From Distichodus sexfasciatus (lineage: Eukaryota; Chordata; Actinopteri; Characiformes; Distichodontidae), in contig JAVGVS010000233.1 in the NCBI GenBank assembly GCA_032718565.1, positions 433,501 through 497,500 of the forward strand: a stretch of DNA of 64,000 nt, read 5' to 3'. Of the stretch, positions 1 to 12,334 are shown piece after piece. The translations under genes were made by a program, and so were the position numbers. How positions within the stretch are numbered: the first letter of the stretch is position 1; the number at the start of each line of letters is the position of its first letter. The notes beneath the pieces were generated by a model. The model made no database searches. It saw only the letters and a program-made list of their open reading frames with translations, and was not told the DNA's origin.

Positions 1-31
1 TGGTTCTGCAGAGAGGCTTCGTTTATCATCG
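1..31 (+). CDS. Possible tail of an upstream furin exon (uncertain)
   Basis: The first 31 bases are followed by a good donor, GTAAGTGAG at 32-40. The furin exon before 12236 should end in phase 0 with a motif like HGFxNxGx. Donor use at 31 gives an open phase-0 frame ending AERLRLSS, which does not match. Another frame gives RGFVYHR, resembling the motif and with the right spacing to a second donor (GTGAG at 36), but the last codon would be TAA. Chance is a real alternative. Confidence 0.15.
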
Positions 32-3000
32 GTAAGTGAGAAGATTGCAGGTAAACTGGATAACTTAAAAGATTAAAGTACTCAAACTGTTTGGAATATG
101 ATGCTTTGATAGGACTGTTGTGTAATAATTTACAAACGGGCCTTTTAAGAAAATAAAAAATAAAAGTTTTCTACTTGCTCCCTGTAATCTAGAGAATCTC
201 ATTAATGGCACTCTCATGTGTGCTGTGTACGTTCCTGCCATACGATACCACAGAGTGTCACCACACGTTTCATCCTCAAATAAAAGTTCAATCATAGCCA
301 AATTTGCTTTCATTTGCACCGTGATTTGGCTGCCAAAATAAAGCTGCACAATATTGATGACCCGCCATCCTGGTTCTCATGTTTGGTGCCATCACTCAGC
401 GTTAGTTCAGTGTACGTTTTAATGGTCTCCTTTTTTTTGTTTTGTTTTTTTTGTCTTTTTTTTTTCTTTCTTAAATCGGAGGTTTGTTTCGACCGGCCCT
501 TTTGGTGTGACTGTTACTTCAGAGGCCGGTTTATATCTTCAGTACACCACGCAGCTCATATAAATTCATGGAGCAAAAATAACACCAAAGCACACAAGAC
601 TTCTTTCTTCTCCGTCTGTAATTTGACTTGTCTTTTGATGTCACGCTGTCGTCTCGCACAGCTCAAATCCCGTCTCCCCCTTAAAATAAGAACCTGAGCT
701 ATCATATCTACCTTTTTTCCCCCTCTACCATGGCAAAGCGCTTAAAGCAACAAGCAGAACTGTGTTTTTGCACAAATTAATTTGCCTTTGACTCAGCTCT
801 TGCGTAATGTCATACGGACGCCTCATTCGAGAGCTCTCCTGGCCGTCGGGGTTCACATTTCTAAAAACTGTACTCATCCAACATTTTTCACCAAGAGGAT
901 TTGATTGATTGCTCGCACCTTTAATCATCGCTGTACTTTCTGCTGCCCTTTTTTGTGAACTATGCATGGCAGGAAAGCCACTGCCGTATTTTTAACGACA
1001 GCGCTGGTTTTAAAGCGGGACTGCTTATGTAAGCTGCTCCTTCAGGGCTCTCTGGTATAAAACAGTCTGCTTATGGTCATATGTCTCACAAAGTTCATGC
1101 TTCAGGCTTTTCTGTTGCCCGCGCTGACTTGTGTATCATACATCTTGCTTGAAATAACTTGGGCTGGTTTTATAAAAGAACGAAAGGCTAATGAAAGATT
1201 TTTGTAGTGGAGATTTCGGTTTAGCAAGGGCATAAACTGTGTCCGATTCCAACTTGCTTTTTTCAGAAAATGCTTCCACCCGAGTCCAGGGAGTCTGTCT
1301 GTTTTTGTTTGTGTGGCCCTGAATATATAATATATGTTCTGGACCCTGCAAAATATATATATTTAAGGTGACGCGAACATGGGGCTGAAATAAGTAACTG
1401 GTTTGCTTTTTGTAGTATCATAAAGCCTTTATATGTTTGGGATGCTCAGATACGTGTTTTGGATATCAGTCCGATATTGACTGAAATAGCTGGCGTTTGG
1501 GCCGATCTGTGGAGCCGTTCGGTTCAATTAAATTCATTCATTAAAAAAATTCTATTGGATTGGTGCTTGGAATCAAGACCTAAAGCCAAAACATCGGTAT
1601 CTGCCTCATCCGAAAAGTTGGATCGCTGGATCCCATATATATATATATATATATGACGATGTGCTTCAGTGCTGTGCCCTGTAGTTTCATACTTTTTTTA
1701 GTAAGTAATGTTCCGAGTACAACTTTAAAGTTCGTGTCCTCCTCTTGCCTACCGCTGCTCTTGTTCTCTGGCCAAATCCTACGTTGCTTCAGGTGTGCTG
1801 TTCCAGCACTGCAGCTAAGGGAGAGAAAACTTTTCAGGTTTTGGTCTCATAGCCGTTCTGAGTGGATAAACACGTCAGGTTTTTATAAGAAAGTATGAAG
1901 TACGATTTCACCCCCCTCTCCTTGAACCTTCCTGCAGCGCTGCCTTCATTCTGTAAAGGAATAACCTTCATAACAAAAGAGTATGCAATTTATAATTTAC
2001 ATTCACATGAAAGCATAAACATACCTTTCCTTTCCAAAAAGTCCTTTCCCAGGGTGCAGGCGGGCACCTCCGCAGGCGCCAGGCAGTGCCCCTCTCCGCG
2101 CCCTCCGTGGCCGAGGTCAGCGGAGGCCGTCGGCGTAGCTTGTTAACTTGCTGACGCACGGCACTGGTTAATGGGGCGGCTCAGCAGAAGTGGCTCTGCA
2201 TCATCTGCTAGCCCTTGGGGAAAAAAAAAGTAAAGATTAACTTTCCGCTGTGCTCCTTCGGCCCATTCTTCATTTAAAAAAACCCCCCAAAAAAACCCTA
2301 TAAACTTTTCCCTACCCGGTGTTGAAGCGTGGCAGTTGGGACGGGGTCACCTGTCTGTGACTAAAAGTTTGTTTATAACGTTTAACCACTGTCAGACAGA
2401 TTATGTCCCATTACCAAAAACCTACACCAGTTTGCAATTTTGCATATTTTACTGACGGAGCGGAGGCGCAGCGCAGCGATTACCAGACCCAGTCTAAAAT
2501 TATGCTTCAGTTTACTGATGAAACAGATTTTTCATGCCTGAGGAGCTGCCAAATGGGTTGATTATTTTGGTGGCGTTGTGATTCAGCCTTGACTGTGACG
2601 CACAACTCTCTGGTTTGAATTTTGCTTCTTTCCACTAAATGTATAGACTGTAATACATTAAATGCATTCTTCAAAAAGCTGTTATGTATATATTTTTTAT
2701 TTGAACATGCTGCTATACTTGCTGCAAACCTCCCTGTAAAGATTTGCAGGAGCAGACTCCTGAAATAATGATGTTCACCTTTCTCTAAAATGTCAGATTT
2801 GACTTGGTGCTGTTCATGTCTCGTGGGCAGGAAATAATCTCACCTAAGTGGCGGGAGACTCGAGTTCATTAAAAAAATGTCCCTTTAGGACTTTTCACAA
2901 GCTGCTAAGGGAACTTGAATTGCTTCAAGTCATAAGAGAATTGAGATTTCTAAGATGAAATGGGTGAGGAGGTATTTTGCCCTTCAGATCTATGCTCATA

Positions 3001-5831
3001 AATCAAGAGGCTTAAAGTCATCTCAGGCATTTCTGCACAGATTTGACTATAACACAGGTGTTCATATTACTTTGCCTACTGTGTTGCTATTTTTTTTAGT
3101 CACATTGCAAGTTTTGCATAAAATCTATTTTTGTGTATTTGTGTCGAGACCCTCCACTAAGAGTTAGTCTTAATGTCCTGTACTTCTCTAAACTGAAATT
3201 CCCTTTACTGTAGTGCTCTAGTCTAGCACAACAGCCGATCCCAGACCTTTAGGATAAGCAGATATCGATTTAGTGGACACGGGTCAGATTTCTTCATCTG
3301 AAGCCTTGCTTGTAAAAAATTAATTATGGTCTTCAATTAGAGGTGGCTCTAAGGTTTTGCCTGATATGTTTAGCGGTCAAGTTTCATCGAGGATAAATAA
3401 GAGTAAAGAGAGCTGAGAGTTTCTTTGAGCCTCAGACTCCAGTATGTTATGCTATGCTTCGTTAGCATTGTGCAACTTGCACAAAACTGGAAAGTTCTGG
3501 GAGCCTTTGATGTAAAGGAAAAAAATCACCTTTAATAAGGCAGTAGAGCTGGAGCTAAAATGAAGAGAGAATTGGAAGTTTGTGTTGGTGAGGAAAACGA
3601 TGGAAGGAACACAGCTCGAAGACTTTTAGACGGCTGTCGTTAAATAAGAAGTAATGGGTAAAGTCTGAGAGGACATCAAGTCCGTCGCTACAGCTTATTA
3701 ACCTAAGACGTTGGCTGGCTTAACTTAATCAAGTGACACCTTTTAGAGGTATGGCTTTCCGAAGCCCCTTTTCCACTGCATTGCTGCCAAGCCACAGTAA
3801 AAATGGTGCTGGTGCTGAAGAACTGGCTCCGAACCGGTACCAAGAACTCACAATATCATGAAGTGTCTGGAGTAAGCAAAATGTATGGTTTAGATGGTAG
3901 GTATTACAGCATTTAAGCAAGCACAGGTATTACCATCAACACCTATGTTAACAAGGGTCTTGTTTAGTCTTTTTTAAACACCTGAACTCAGTCCAGCACT
4001 GCCCAGGGCCGGTTGGAAATCTGTCTTGGTCTTGGCTCCTCTTATGGTGTAGGTACTATAGGGAAAGTTTATTTCCTTGCCACTGTACCCCCCAAACCTG
4101 CTCATTAGGGTCTTGGATTTGATATGCAACACTGCTTTGTAACGGTGTCTGTTGTAAACGTAAAAACAATTGAATTAAGTAATTTTTTCATTGAACTTCC
4201 ATCAGGAACGTCAGTTCAGAACTTCAGTTTTTGTGTTGCACTGCAAGTATTTTATTTTATTTTTTTGTGTAGTTTAAGTCGGCATTGTTATTACTGATTG
4301 GCATTCCTTTGGTTTTCTCTTATGCAAACTGAGTAGCTTGAATATGTTCAGACACATTGTGACTTGCTCATTTTTGATTCCGTTGCGCTCTCAGTAAACT
4401 GTTCCGTGTTGTGAGGGTGCAGAGATACCAGCGTCCACTCCGACCTGACACTCGTTCTGCTCAACGCTGCAGCAATGACCAACCTGTCGCATTCAGAGCT
4501 CATTCAGTGACTGTGTTTCTATAGTAACCATGAACGAGAAGGTGTGTTGGGGCCTTTTTGGTGGGGGGTGCGCTTCAAATAGAAGAGCAAATAACATTTG
4601 TCATTGGGCTTTTTATCTTCTATTCATATCCATTTCCATCAGTGTGCTGCTGCCTCTCTCTCTAATTTATCTCCTCCCAAATACTGCTGCTGCTGTTGCT
4701 TTTTAACGTAACTTGGTGTGTTTAGTTTCGGTGGAATGCTTGACTGATGAACGCTCCCTGAAGTAGCGGTCAGTTTGTAAATGCTGATACACCGAGGTCC
4801 GTGCTCGCCGTGGCATCGATTTTTCCTGTAATTGATTTTGATGGTCTGTATAGATAAGATTTCCAGCAAGCTGCAGTTTTACAGCATAGAGACTTGAGCA
4901 GAGACTCTCCTCTCTTTTTGCACAACTAAGGAAAGCGTCGCCTCTAGAATCAAATAAGCGTTATTGTCTCTGTCCAAGAACAGTAATGTGTTTAACAACA
5001 AATGAAAGTCGTTGGTGCAAGTGGCCCGGCCCGCCGTTAATTTAACCGGCCCACACGGACTCGGCTGGCCTCCTGCCTGCGATGAGCGGCACGGCGACGA
5101 CGGGAAGGAGTTTGATCTACCTCGCCTGAAATGTCAGGGATATAAAGCACCGTGGCCCGTGAGTTGTTCCTCACTCTGTCCCCAGGGGAAGGCAGCCCTG
5201 CAGCTGGCACCTTTTTTATTTCGGCGGTGAGACCCCCTCATAAATTTATGCAAAGTCTTGTGAGGTTTGCAGCGCAGGAAAGATGCTAATGGAGCTGCGT
5301 TTCGGGAAAACGTCCCCGTTATTTGGTCATTAAGTGTTCCCGGGGTTATCGTGGCATTGGCTTGCTCTTGGCGCAGCTGCTGTTGAGAAATGGGCCTAAT
5401 TGGTAAATGTTCATACACACCTGGACCCTATTGTGCAGAGTAATGTGTTTGTGTGTGTATGTGTGTGTTTGAGATGGGCTGCTGGTTAAAGGATCATTTG
5501 CAGTGTGCAATAGACCTGCATGCCAATTCATTTTTCTTTCGTAGGGCAGAGCAGTTTACAAAATCAAACATTAGCCCAGGTTCGTGTCCCAAACCTCATC
5601 CTACTGTACTGCATAGCACCGCTTGTTTTAAAATGAAAATTTGTTTATTAGTTACAATAAGCTAGTAGTTAGAAAGCGCGCTACTTGTAGTTGAGGGTTC
5701 TGTTGACCTCTGGATAAGTGTCTAAAAATTGCCATAAATGTAAATTACTCTGAATGTTTTTGCTGTTGAATCGTTAACACTTTCACATTAACTGGATGGT
5801 TTGGTAGCTAGCAAGTTCACCAAGCTAGTGT

Positions 5832-6274
5832 ACTCCAGACCATCATTGGATTGTGGGTTCGAATCCTTACCACCAGACCATCATTGGGTCGTGGGTCTGA
5901 ATTCTACCGCCAGATCGTCATTGGATCGTGGGTTCGAATCCTAACCGCCAGACTGTCATTGGGTCGTAGGTTCGAATCCTTACTGCCAGACCGTCATTGG
6001 GTCGTGAGTTCGAATCCTTACTGCCAGACCATCATTGGGTTGTGGTCCGAATCCTACCTCCAGACCATCATTGGGTCGTGGGTTCGAATCCTACCGCCAG
6101 ACCATCATTGGGTCGTGGGTTCGAATCTTTACCACCAGACCATCATTGGGTCGTGGGTCCGAATCTTACCACCAAATCACCGAGTCGTGGGTTCGAATCC
6201 TACCACCAGACCATCATTGGGTTGTGGATTTGAATCCTACCTTGAAACCATCAGTGAGTCCTGGGTTCGAATTA
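5832..6274 (+). repeat. 37-38 bp tandem array, each unit with a tRNA T-arm / B-box motif
   Basis: Twelve degenerate units of the form CCAGACCATCATTGGGTCGT plus GGGTTCGAATCCTACCG are arranged head to tail. The motif core starts at 5856, 5894, 5931, 5969, 6007, 6044, 6081, 6118, 6156, 6190, 6227 and 6264, so the period is 37-38 bp with one 34-bp unit. Five units keep a perfect GGTTCGAATCC (units 1, 3, 4, 7, 10), the consensus RNA polymerase III B box. No A-box-like partner or complete tRNA fold is seen. Long open frames through the array result from periodicity and are not evidence of coding. Confidence 0.95.
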
Positions 6275-8690
6275 TGAAATGAAAGTTGCTCTGTAAAAGA
6301 GCGATGGCTAAATATGATAAAATTCTTTTTAACCACAAATAACAGGCAGGAGAAGCAGTATAACCTCTCTTTAGATGAGTATTTGAGGTTGCACCTACAT
6401 ATTTCATGAGTAGCAACATTCATTCATACTCTTCAGTGGAGGGATGTGATAAAAGGAAGCGTAGCTGCACCTCTACAAAGTAAATGTGAGGTTTCGAAGG
6501 GAGAATGTAGCCAGTATTTATTTAGTATATCCAGAGCTGGAGAGAGATTTACAGCTTTCAGTCAAGTTAAGCATTAATAGGCAGTAGCAGCACATACACC
6601 TACGCCACTCATTTCCACGATAAAAATGAATCTTGATCCGCATGACCTTGGAGAAACCGCTATGATAAACGCTTATGATTCAGCCTCTAGCAGAAGCGTA
6701 AAAGCAAAAGCCTCTGGTAGACCATAAAAAGACGAAAAAGAGTCTAAAACCGGAGGAGTATAGAGTTTGAGAGTGAGACAAAAAACAACAGGATGACATG
6801 AACAGGAGAGAGAGGAAGTTGATCCTGGCTGAGGGAGATATCCCGGATGGCCAGCTGCTCCTGCTGTCCTCCACTTTTGGCTTCTGGTTTGGGCTTCTGG
6901 TATCATGTGAAACTGCTAGTTGTTTGCCAGCGGGGGTTGTGCGTGCCACCTCGGGCCCCGAGAGTACAGCTGAGGTGGGGAGTGGCTCCTTAAGACTTTA
7001 TATAAACTTGAGCTCCTGTGTTCTTTTTCTAACAGCAGCCGTACACAACATATCAGCCCTGCCTTCGCTTGGAGCACGAAAGGGAAGTTGTGAGTCTGAA
7101 TATGATTAGATTTGCTTTGTTGGTCTTGGAGGATGGGAAGTAAAAATACATGAACAAGTTAAAAATGGCATTGACCTTTCTTTCATTATAGCTAATTATA
7201 CACAATTCTTCTTTTTGTCTTGGGGCCTTGTAATTTTTGTACAGGTGTCTAAAGCCCATTAGGGAACCTCTCAAAACTGCTGGGGCCCTTGAATTAACAA
7301 TTATAGTAATTAGCAGCTTGGTTGTGCATCCTTGTTGCTGATACACAAACTGGATAAATGAAACTCACAAATTTGTAAAACCATAAAAGCTACGAATGTG
7401 GCTCAGACTGAAGCCAAATTATAGATCCAACCTGTTGACTTTTTGAAGATGCTTCTCTCCTCTTGTATTGATCGTTATTAGCCAGCAGCACTGTCTAGCT
7501 TCAGATTAAGAGATTTCTAAAAAACTCAATATTGGCTTAAAATGTTGATGCATGATTCAATTAAAAACTTTTTTTAGTTTTCAATGTTTTGATGCCTGAT
7601 TCATTTGAGGTCATACTGATTTCAGAGTTCTGAGGTCCTATCTTATCGTTCGTGATCGAGAATCTCGGCAAACTTTCATAACGATTGTACAGTTCTGAGT
7701 TTGCTCTTTTTTTTTAAATGAAGAAAGTTGAACTTGACATTGATTTGACTAGCAAATAAACATCTGCACAGTTATTTTAAAACGTGTGTGGCTTCGCATC
7801 CCAATGAGGTTGATGGATAGCCCCTCTGCTTCGGTAATTGCCCCTCGGGACGGCTGCAGATTTAGCCTGTTCCGTGCTGACTCTGGCAACGTGAAGCATT
7901 CCTTTTTTTGTTTTATTCCTGCCCTCCCTTCTGACTCCAGCTTATCTGCTCTTTTTTTTTTCCATTGCACCCCTCTTCTGATTAAACTTTAGCAGGAGAG
8001 CGTGTGCTCTTTGAGATCGGTTAGCTGATAGTTGGTGCTTTAAAGGCAGATATGCGTCTAGGCGTGGGCTAGTTGTGGGTAATGGCGTTAATTCGTGTGG
8101 GAAACCGTGGGCTGCTCAAGCTCCCGGTCAAAGCTGGATCTCGACCGACCCCACACCTCCTGAGAACGAGTGGAAGGTATGTTTGTGGAGGTAATTGGCC
8201 TCTAAAACCTTGTGCATGGTCGCTTATAGACTCCGACGTGATGCGGCGCTGACAGGCCGGCATTAACGCGGCGTCTCGGCCCTCTCTGGCCTCCCGCTTG
8301 TGCAAAACACTTTGTACTTTGCTCGTAAATATCCGGCTCTGTGGCATTCTCTGCGTTTAGCTCCAGACTCCGGGCAGGCCACAATCTTCCAGACTCGGCG
8401 TTGGCGTTCTCTGCGCACAGCTGCGTAGGATGATGAGGATAACAGGCGCAAGACGAACGAAGGCCAGAAACACACTTTCGCGAGTGTGTGAACACGAACG
8501 CCGACGCCAGGAATCCGCAGTGTGAGCTTGTTGCCGTAGTACATTGAAATGCTGCCTTACAGATGCAGTCACACAGTAGACGTCCAGCAGTTTCTCGCGT
8601 TCTGTGCTGCTCCTTTTGTCCATTATTTAGTTTTTGAACGCAACAGTCCATAATATGTTTGGCACTTTAAATGAGGTTGGGCCACAATTA

Positions 8691-9050
8691 AGGGTGTAAC
8701 GATAAATCAATCTGCATCGATTCAGTGAGCTCATAGAACCTAAAATGAAATCTAAAAATGTCAGTTAGACATCGTACTAAGGGCTGTGTGATAGGACCGA
8801 AATCTCATATCCCGATAACGATATATGAGGACGCTGAGTGTTTCGAACAGGTCTGTTTTTATTTAAAGAGATTATCTTTAATTTAACCAAAATGTCATAT
8901 TTTAGTTACTTTTTGGGATGTGGTATGCATGGAGGTTATTGTGTTACGTCTGTGTGATATTGCCGATATCGATCACTGAATTAAGTCATTTCGAAATCGT
9001 ACTGTGATATCAAAATTGAATCAATATCATATCAGTATTCAGCATTTAAG
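8691..9050. mobile_element. Composite hAT-like inverted-repeat fragments
   Basis: The stretch starts AGGGTGTAACGATAAATCAA, a terminus also seen near 45795 (GGGTGTAATGATGCATTGAT) and, inverted, near 11688 (TGTATCGTTACAACC). A second terminus-like motif (AGGGCTGTGTGATAGG) is nested near 8780. No transposase is present and no target duplication was found. The family assignment is inferred from terminal motifs. Confidence 0.5.
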
Positions 9051-9529
9051 GGTCCTTGGCTTAATCAGTATAAAATCAGTTTTAAAAGCCCAGTCTTTGT
9101 GTTCCTTTGATTCTGGATTACTGTGACTTAATAACGCACCCTGCAGTATCTTCAGAATTAGGTACCAGCCCATTTAAAATCTGGATCTTAGTTTAAAAGC
9201 ATGTAAACCCCTCATCTCCTCCTGTAAGCCTCATGTTGTGTAGAAGAAAACAGTCGCCATATGCATCGCCTCCTGGAAGTCTCGAGGCGTGTCAGTGTGG
9301 TGGTGGTCTGATACGACATGATTTTCATATCTCCATCTGCTCTAACCGCAGCCTGGATCTCCACGTTCCCGGTCCCACCGTCATTTCTGCTCTTCCTTTT
9401 TTATATTTCTTATCAGGTCCGGCCCGCGGCACGGCCCACTCCTCTCCTCTCCTTTTGTGTTTTTGTGGGGAACAATAGTCTGGTGCGGAGCGACTGCTGG
9501 TTATGTTCACTATATCAGCATTTCTTCAA

Positions 9530-9757
9530 TTTTCCTCCCCTTTTTTCTCTGTTCCCTTCCTGTTTCCTTATCTTGGCCAGAGATCTTTTCCTACTCTTTG
9601 TTTTCTCTCTTTCTAACTCGTACTCTCTTCCCCTCTCACTCTCTTCTTCCGTTTTCTTCTTTTTTAAGCTCGTCTATCTTCCCGGGCCTGTCTATCTTGT
9701 CTATGTAGTTTCTTTCTGGTTTTTCTAATCTCTTTCTTCTCTGAACTGTCTGACCTG

Positions 9758-9789
<32 letters not shown>

Positions 9790-9955
9790 ACATCTCTCTC
9801 ACATCTCTGTCTCTGACTTGTCTCTCTCAGGTTCTCTTACTTTCACTTCTCTCGTCTCTTTCTGGTCTCTCTTTCCTCATCTCTCTCTCTCTCTCTCTCT
9901 CTTTCACTCTCTCTCTCTCTTTCTTTCCTCCCCCTCCCTCATTCTGTGCTGCTCT
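9530..9955 (+). repeat. Polypyrimidine / (CT)n region
   Basis: The + strand is strongly C/T-biased and includes long (CT)n runs around 9761-9790 and 9883-9925. The ORFs through it are low-complexity Ser/Leu/Phe and not credible genes. Confidence 0.9.
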
Positions 9956-10943
9956 CCATATTCCACAGGTTTGTGTTTTAACTCAGTGCCATTGTCTGTC
10001 AGTGGCCATGTTCTTGAGGGTTTCTGCTCCCGCTGCCCTGCTCTGGTTTTGTTTGGGTGATGGGGGGTGGTTTTGTGTCGTCGTGCTGTAATCCAGCCTG
10101 TTTACTCAAGATTGTAAAGTCGAACAGAGGAAGTGGTCGAAGGACAGAATTCTTACCCCTCCATCTCAGTGGGATCCTTTTTGCTTATTTACCCCCCGCC
10201 ACAGCACAGAGCTCACATTGCATTGTGCTGTGACTCATCTTCTGATTTTATGCAAAAGGTGACCTGCTTAATTCTGATTCACTTTACTGTACTTCTTTGC
10301 AAAACGCCTTAAGTTTCCCAATACGCACATTTCATACCCACGGAACTTCTGATATTCTCGCTAAGCCGTTGCAGATCCGTGCAGAGCCACTTTTAATTCT
10401 GCTTTTGTCTGAGGAGCTTTTAGTTCATGCTGAGTCAACCGTAAATAAATTTAATTAGGAGATGTTTGGACTGTGTTTCATGCTTCTTTACAAACCTTAA
10501 AAACCAGCCAAAAGTGTTTTTAATATTGTTCTGCATAATCCACTTGCGGAAGCAAACTGGTTTTCTCACTGTTTTTCAAAACTTTTTTCCTGATTAGATT
10601 TTATTTCTGTCGATCCACATAAATAATCCAATTTTTGCTTTCCTCACTTGAAGTGGTAATTTATTTAGTCGCTCGGTGGCTTTGAAGTACCCTTTAGTTT
10701 GTCCTTCAAGACCCTTTTCGCCCCCTTCTGCTGTGGAGTTTTGGGGGTGGGATGAGGTTTTAGACCTTGTCTTCACTTTATAGCTATTTTCTTATTACGC
10801 TTAGATGCCTCTTGACTTCTCGAACCCCTATCAGGGGTTTGGCAGAGCATGGAGCAGTGCTTGCGTCTGACATCTCGCCTTCATCAGTGGGAGAATCGAT
10901 CTGCTCTGCCTTCACATCTCACCTTCAGTCTCTGGATGGTCCT

Positions 10944-10969
10944 GACGTGTGTGTGTGTGTGTGTGTGGT
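10944..10969 (+). repeat. (TG)n microsatellite
   Basis: A short run of about eleven TG dinucleotides, interrupted at the end by TGGTGGG. Confidence 0.9.
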
Positions 10970-11353
10970 GGGCTGACTACAGATTGGTGTGTCGGTAGGA
11001 TTGTATGTTTTTCGCCAGTAAGTCCCTGTCCACATGGGTGTCTGAATCTGGCATTTTTCTGGCGTTTGTGGTGTCAGGTGACTGAATGCCGACCGTTTTT
11101 CTGCTCATTGGAGCGAATCAGAGCGTCCGCAGGCTTCGTTCGACAAATAAACACTGCATGCAATGTTTTCGCGTAGGCCGTTCAGAACACGTTCATTTAT
11201 CCACGATTTGAACGTCCATGTAGATGGGGCCTAAGCCTATAAAACACAGGTTTCATCACGTTACATCTACATGAGACATGATCGACATGACACGTTTTTA
11301 TATGCTGATTTAAAGCAGTCACTTCATATGAAGTCAAGTAAAATATCCTAAAA

Positions 11354-11555
11354 TAAGAGTCGCCCGATTATTGACTGTGCCGATTATCGGGGCCGCTATT
11401 AGGCGTTTTGCCGATTATCTGGGAGTTTCAGCTAGGCTTGGTGTTTGTAATTTTTATATATATTTTTGTGCATATCGGTTCCAAATATTTTTTAGCGGCA
11501 CCGTTATAATCGGTATCGATATTGGCCCTGATAAACCAATATTGGTCAACCTCTA
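11354..11555. mobile_element. Short nonautonomous hAT-like element (GTCGACCGATAT type)
   Basis: The left end TAAGAGTCGCCCGATTATTG and right end AATATTGGTCAACCTCTA form degenerate terminal inverted repeats. Similar termini occur at 14405 (TAGAGGTCGACCGATATTG) and 48633 (TAACAGTCGGTCGATTTC). It is about 200 bp and noncoding; no clean target duplication is visible. Confidence 0.55.
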
Positions 11556-12235
11556 ATTTTTGTTCCTGAGCTTTTCATCTAAACTGACTTCCTGCTCTCT
11601 TGCTTGGATGCAGTATGCATGCTTTCTGATCAAAGTTCTCATCTTGAATTGATGCTGCAGGATCGTCAGTCATCATATCAATGTATCGTTACAACCATAA
11701 TCACCAGGCCTGTGTTGTCGCTCTGAAAAATGGAGGTCGTGGCCTCGGTAATCGCCAGACTGTTCTTTGATGACCTGTTAGGCTGAAACTCCTTCATTAG
11801 TACTGACTGGGTTCATTATGGCTCTTTTCAGAGCATCAGCCTTGTTAAACGTAACTCGCTTGTCTGATTCTCTCAGATTTTTTTTTATACCTCTTTTATA
11901 TTCAAACACAGACTCCTTTTGATCTCCTCCCTGAATTGTCTTGGCTCATATTTTATTAGACACTGGTGCTGACGTCCCGTTGCTCATTCTGTGATTTGGC
12001 AGTGATGTATCACCTGAAGCATCCCTCCTTTTCTTTCTGCAGAAGAGTTAGTCACGCTGCAAGGCCGTGCTCTGTTCCCGTTTGTTGGAAGGATGTGGTT
12101 TTGTAGTGTTGTATGTCAACACAGTTTTCTAAGAAAGCATGTTCCTTTTACTACTCAGCTGGTTTGAAAGTGTATATTTTTAACATGCTCTAAATATAAA
12201 TGTCTTTTCTCTCTTTGTGATGTGTGTCTTGGCAG

Positions 12236-12334
12236 GTATTTGGAGATTACTATCATTTCCGGCACCGCAGGGTGGTGAAGAGGTCTTTATCAGAACACAG
12301 AGGCACACACATTCGCCTGCACAGAGAACCCCAG
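12236..12334 (+). CDS. furin: furin exon A: propeptide, second half
   Basis: This 99-nt exon encodes residues 1-33 (phase 0 in and out), starting VFGDYYHF. It includes the secondary autoprocessing site RRVVKR-S at residues 11-17. His10 (codon 12263) matches human His69, the pH sensor that triggers the second propeptide cleavage in the mildly acidic trans-Golgi network. The acceptor is AG at 12234-12235 and the donor is CAG/GTATGT. The exon corresponds to human FURIN exon 3, so the signal peptide and first propeptide half should lie in a preceding exon. Confidence 0.93.

Larger units (their letters stand above)
41..12235. other. Noncoding sequence 5' of the first recognised exon (probable intron)
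   Basis: No coding exon could be supported here. I looked for the family's N-terminal propeptide motif (TNTWAV) by checking TGGGC sites in this stretch and found none with the right context. The sequence holds a B-box minisatellite (5832-6274), a polypyrimidine region (9530-9955), hAT-like fragments (about 1452-1640, 8691-9050, 11354-11700) and a short (TG)n (10944-10969). The rest looks like unremarkable AT-rich intron. Confidence 0.6.

Noticed and set aside
5832..6274. CRISPR-like array
   Set aside because: The units are contiguous with no unique spacers, there are no cas genes, and the host is a vertebrate.
5851..6282. 143-residue ORF and two more overlapping frames
   Set aside because: Open frames in several phases come from the 37-38 bp repeat; the predicted peptide is repetitive and has no gene context.
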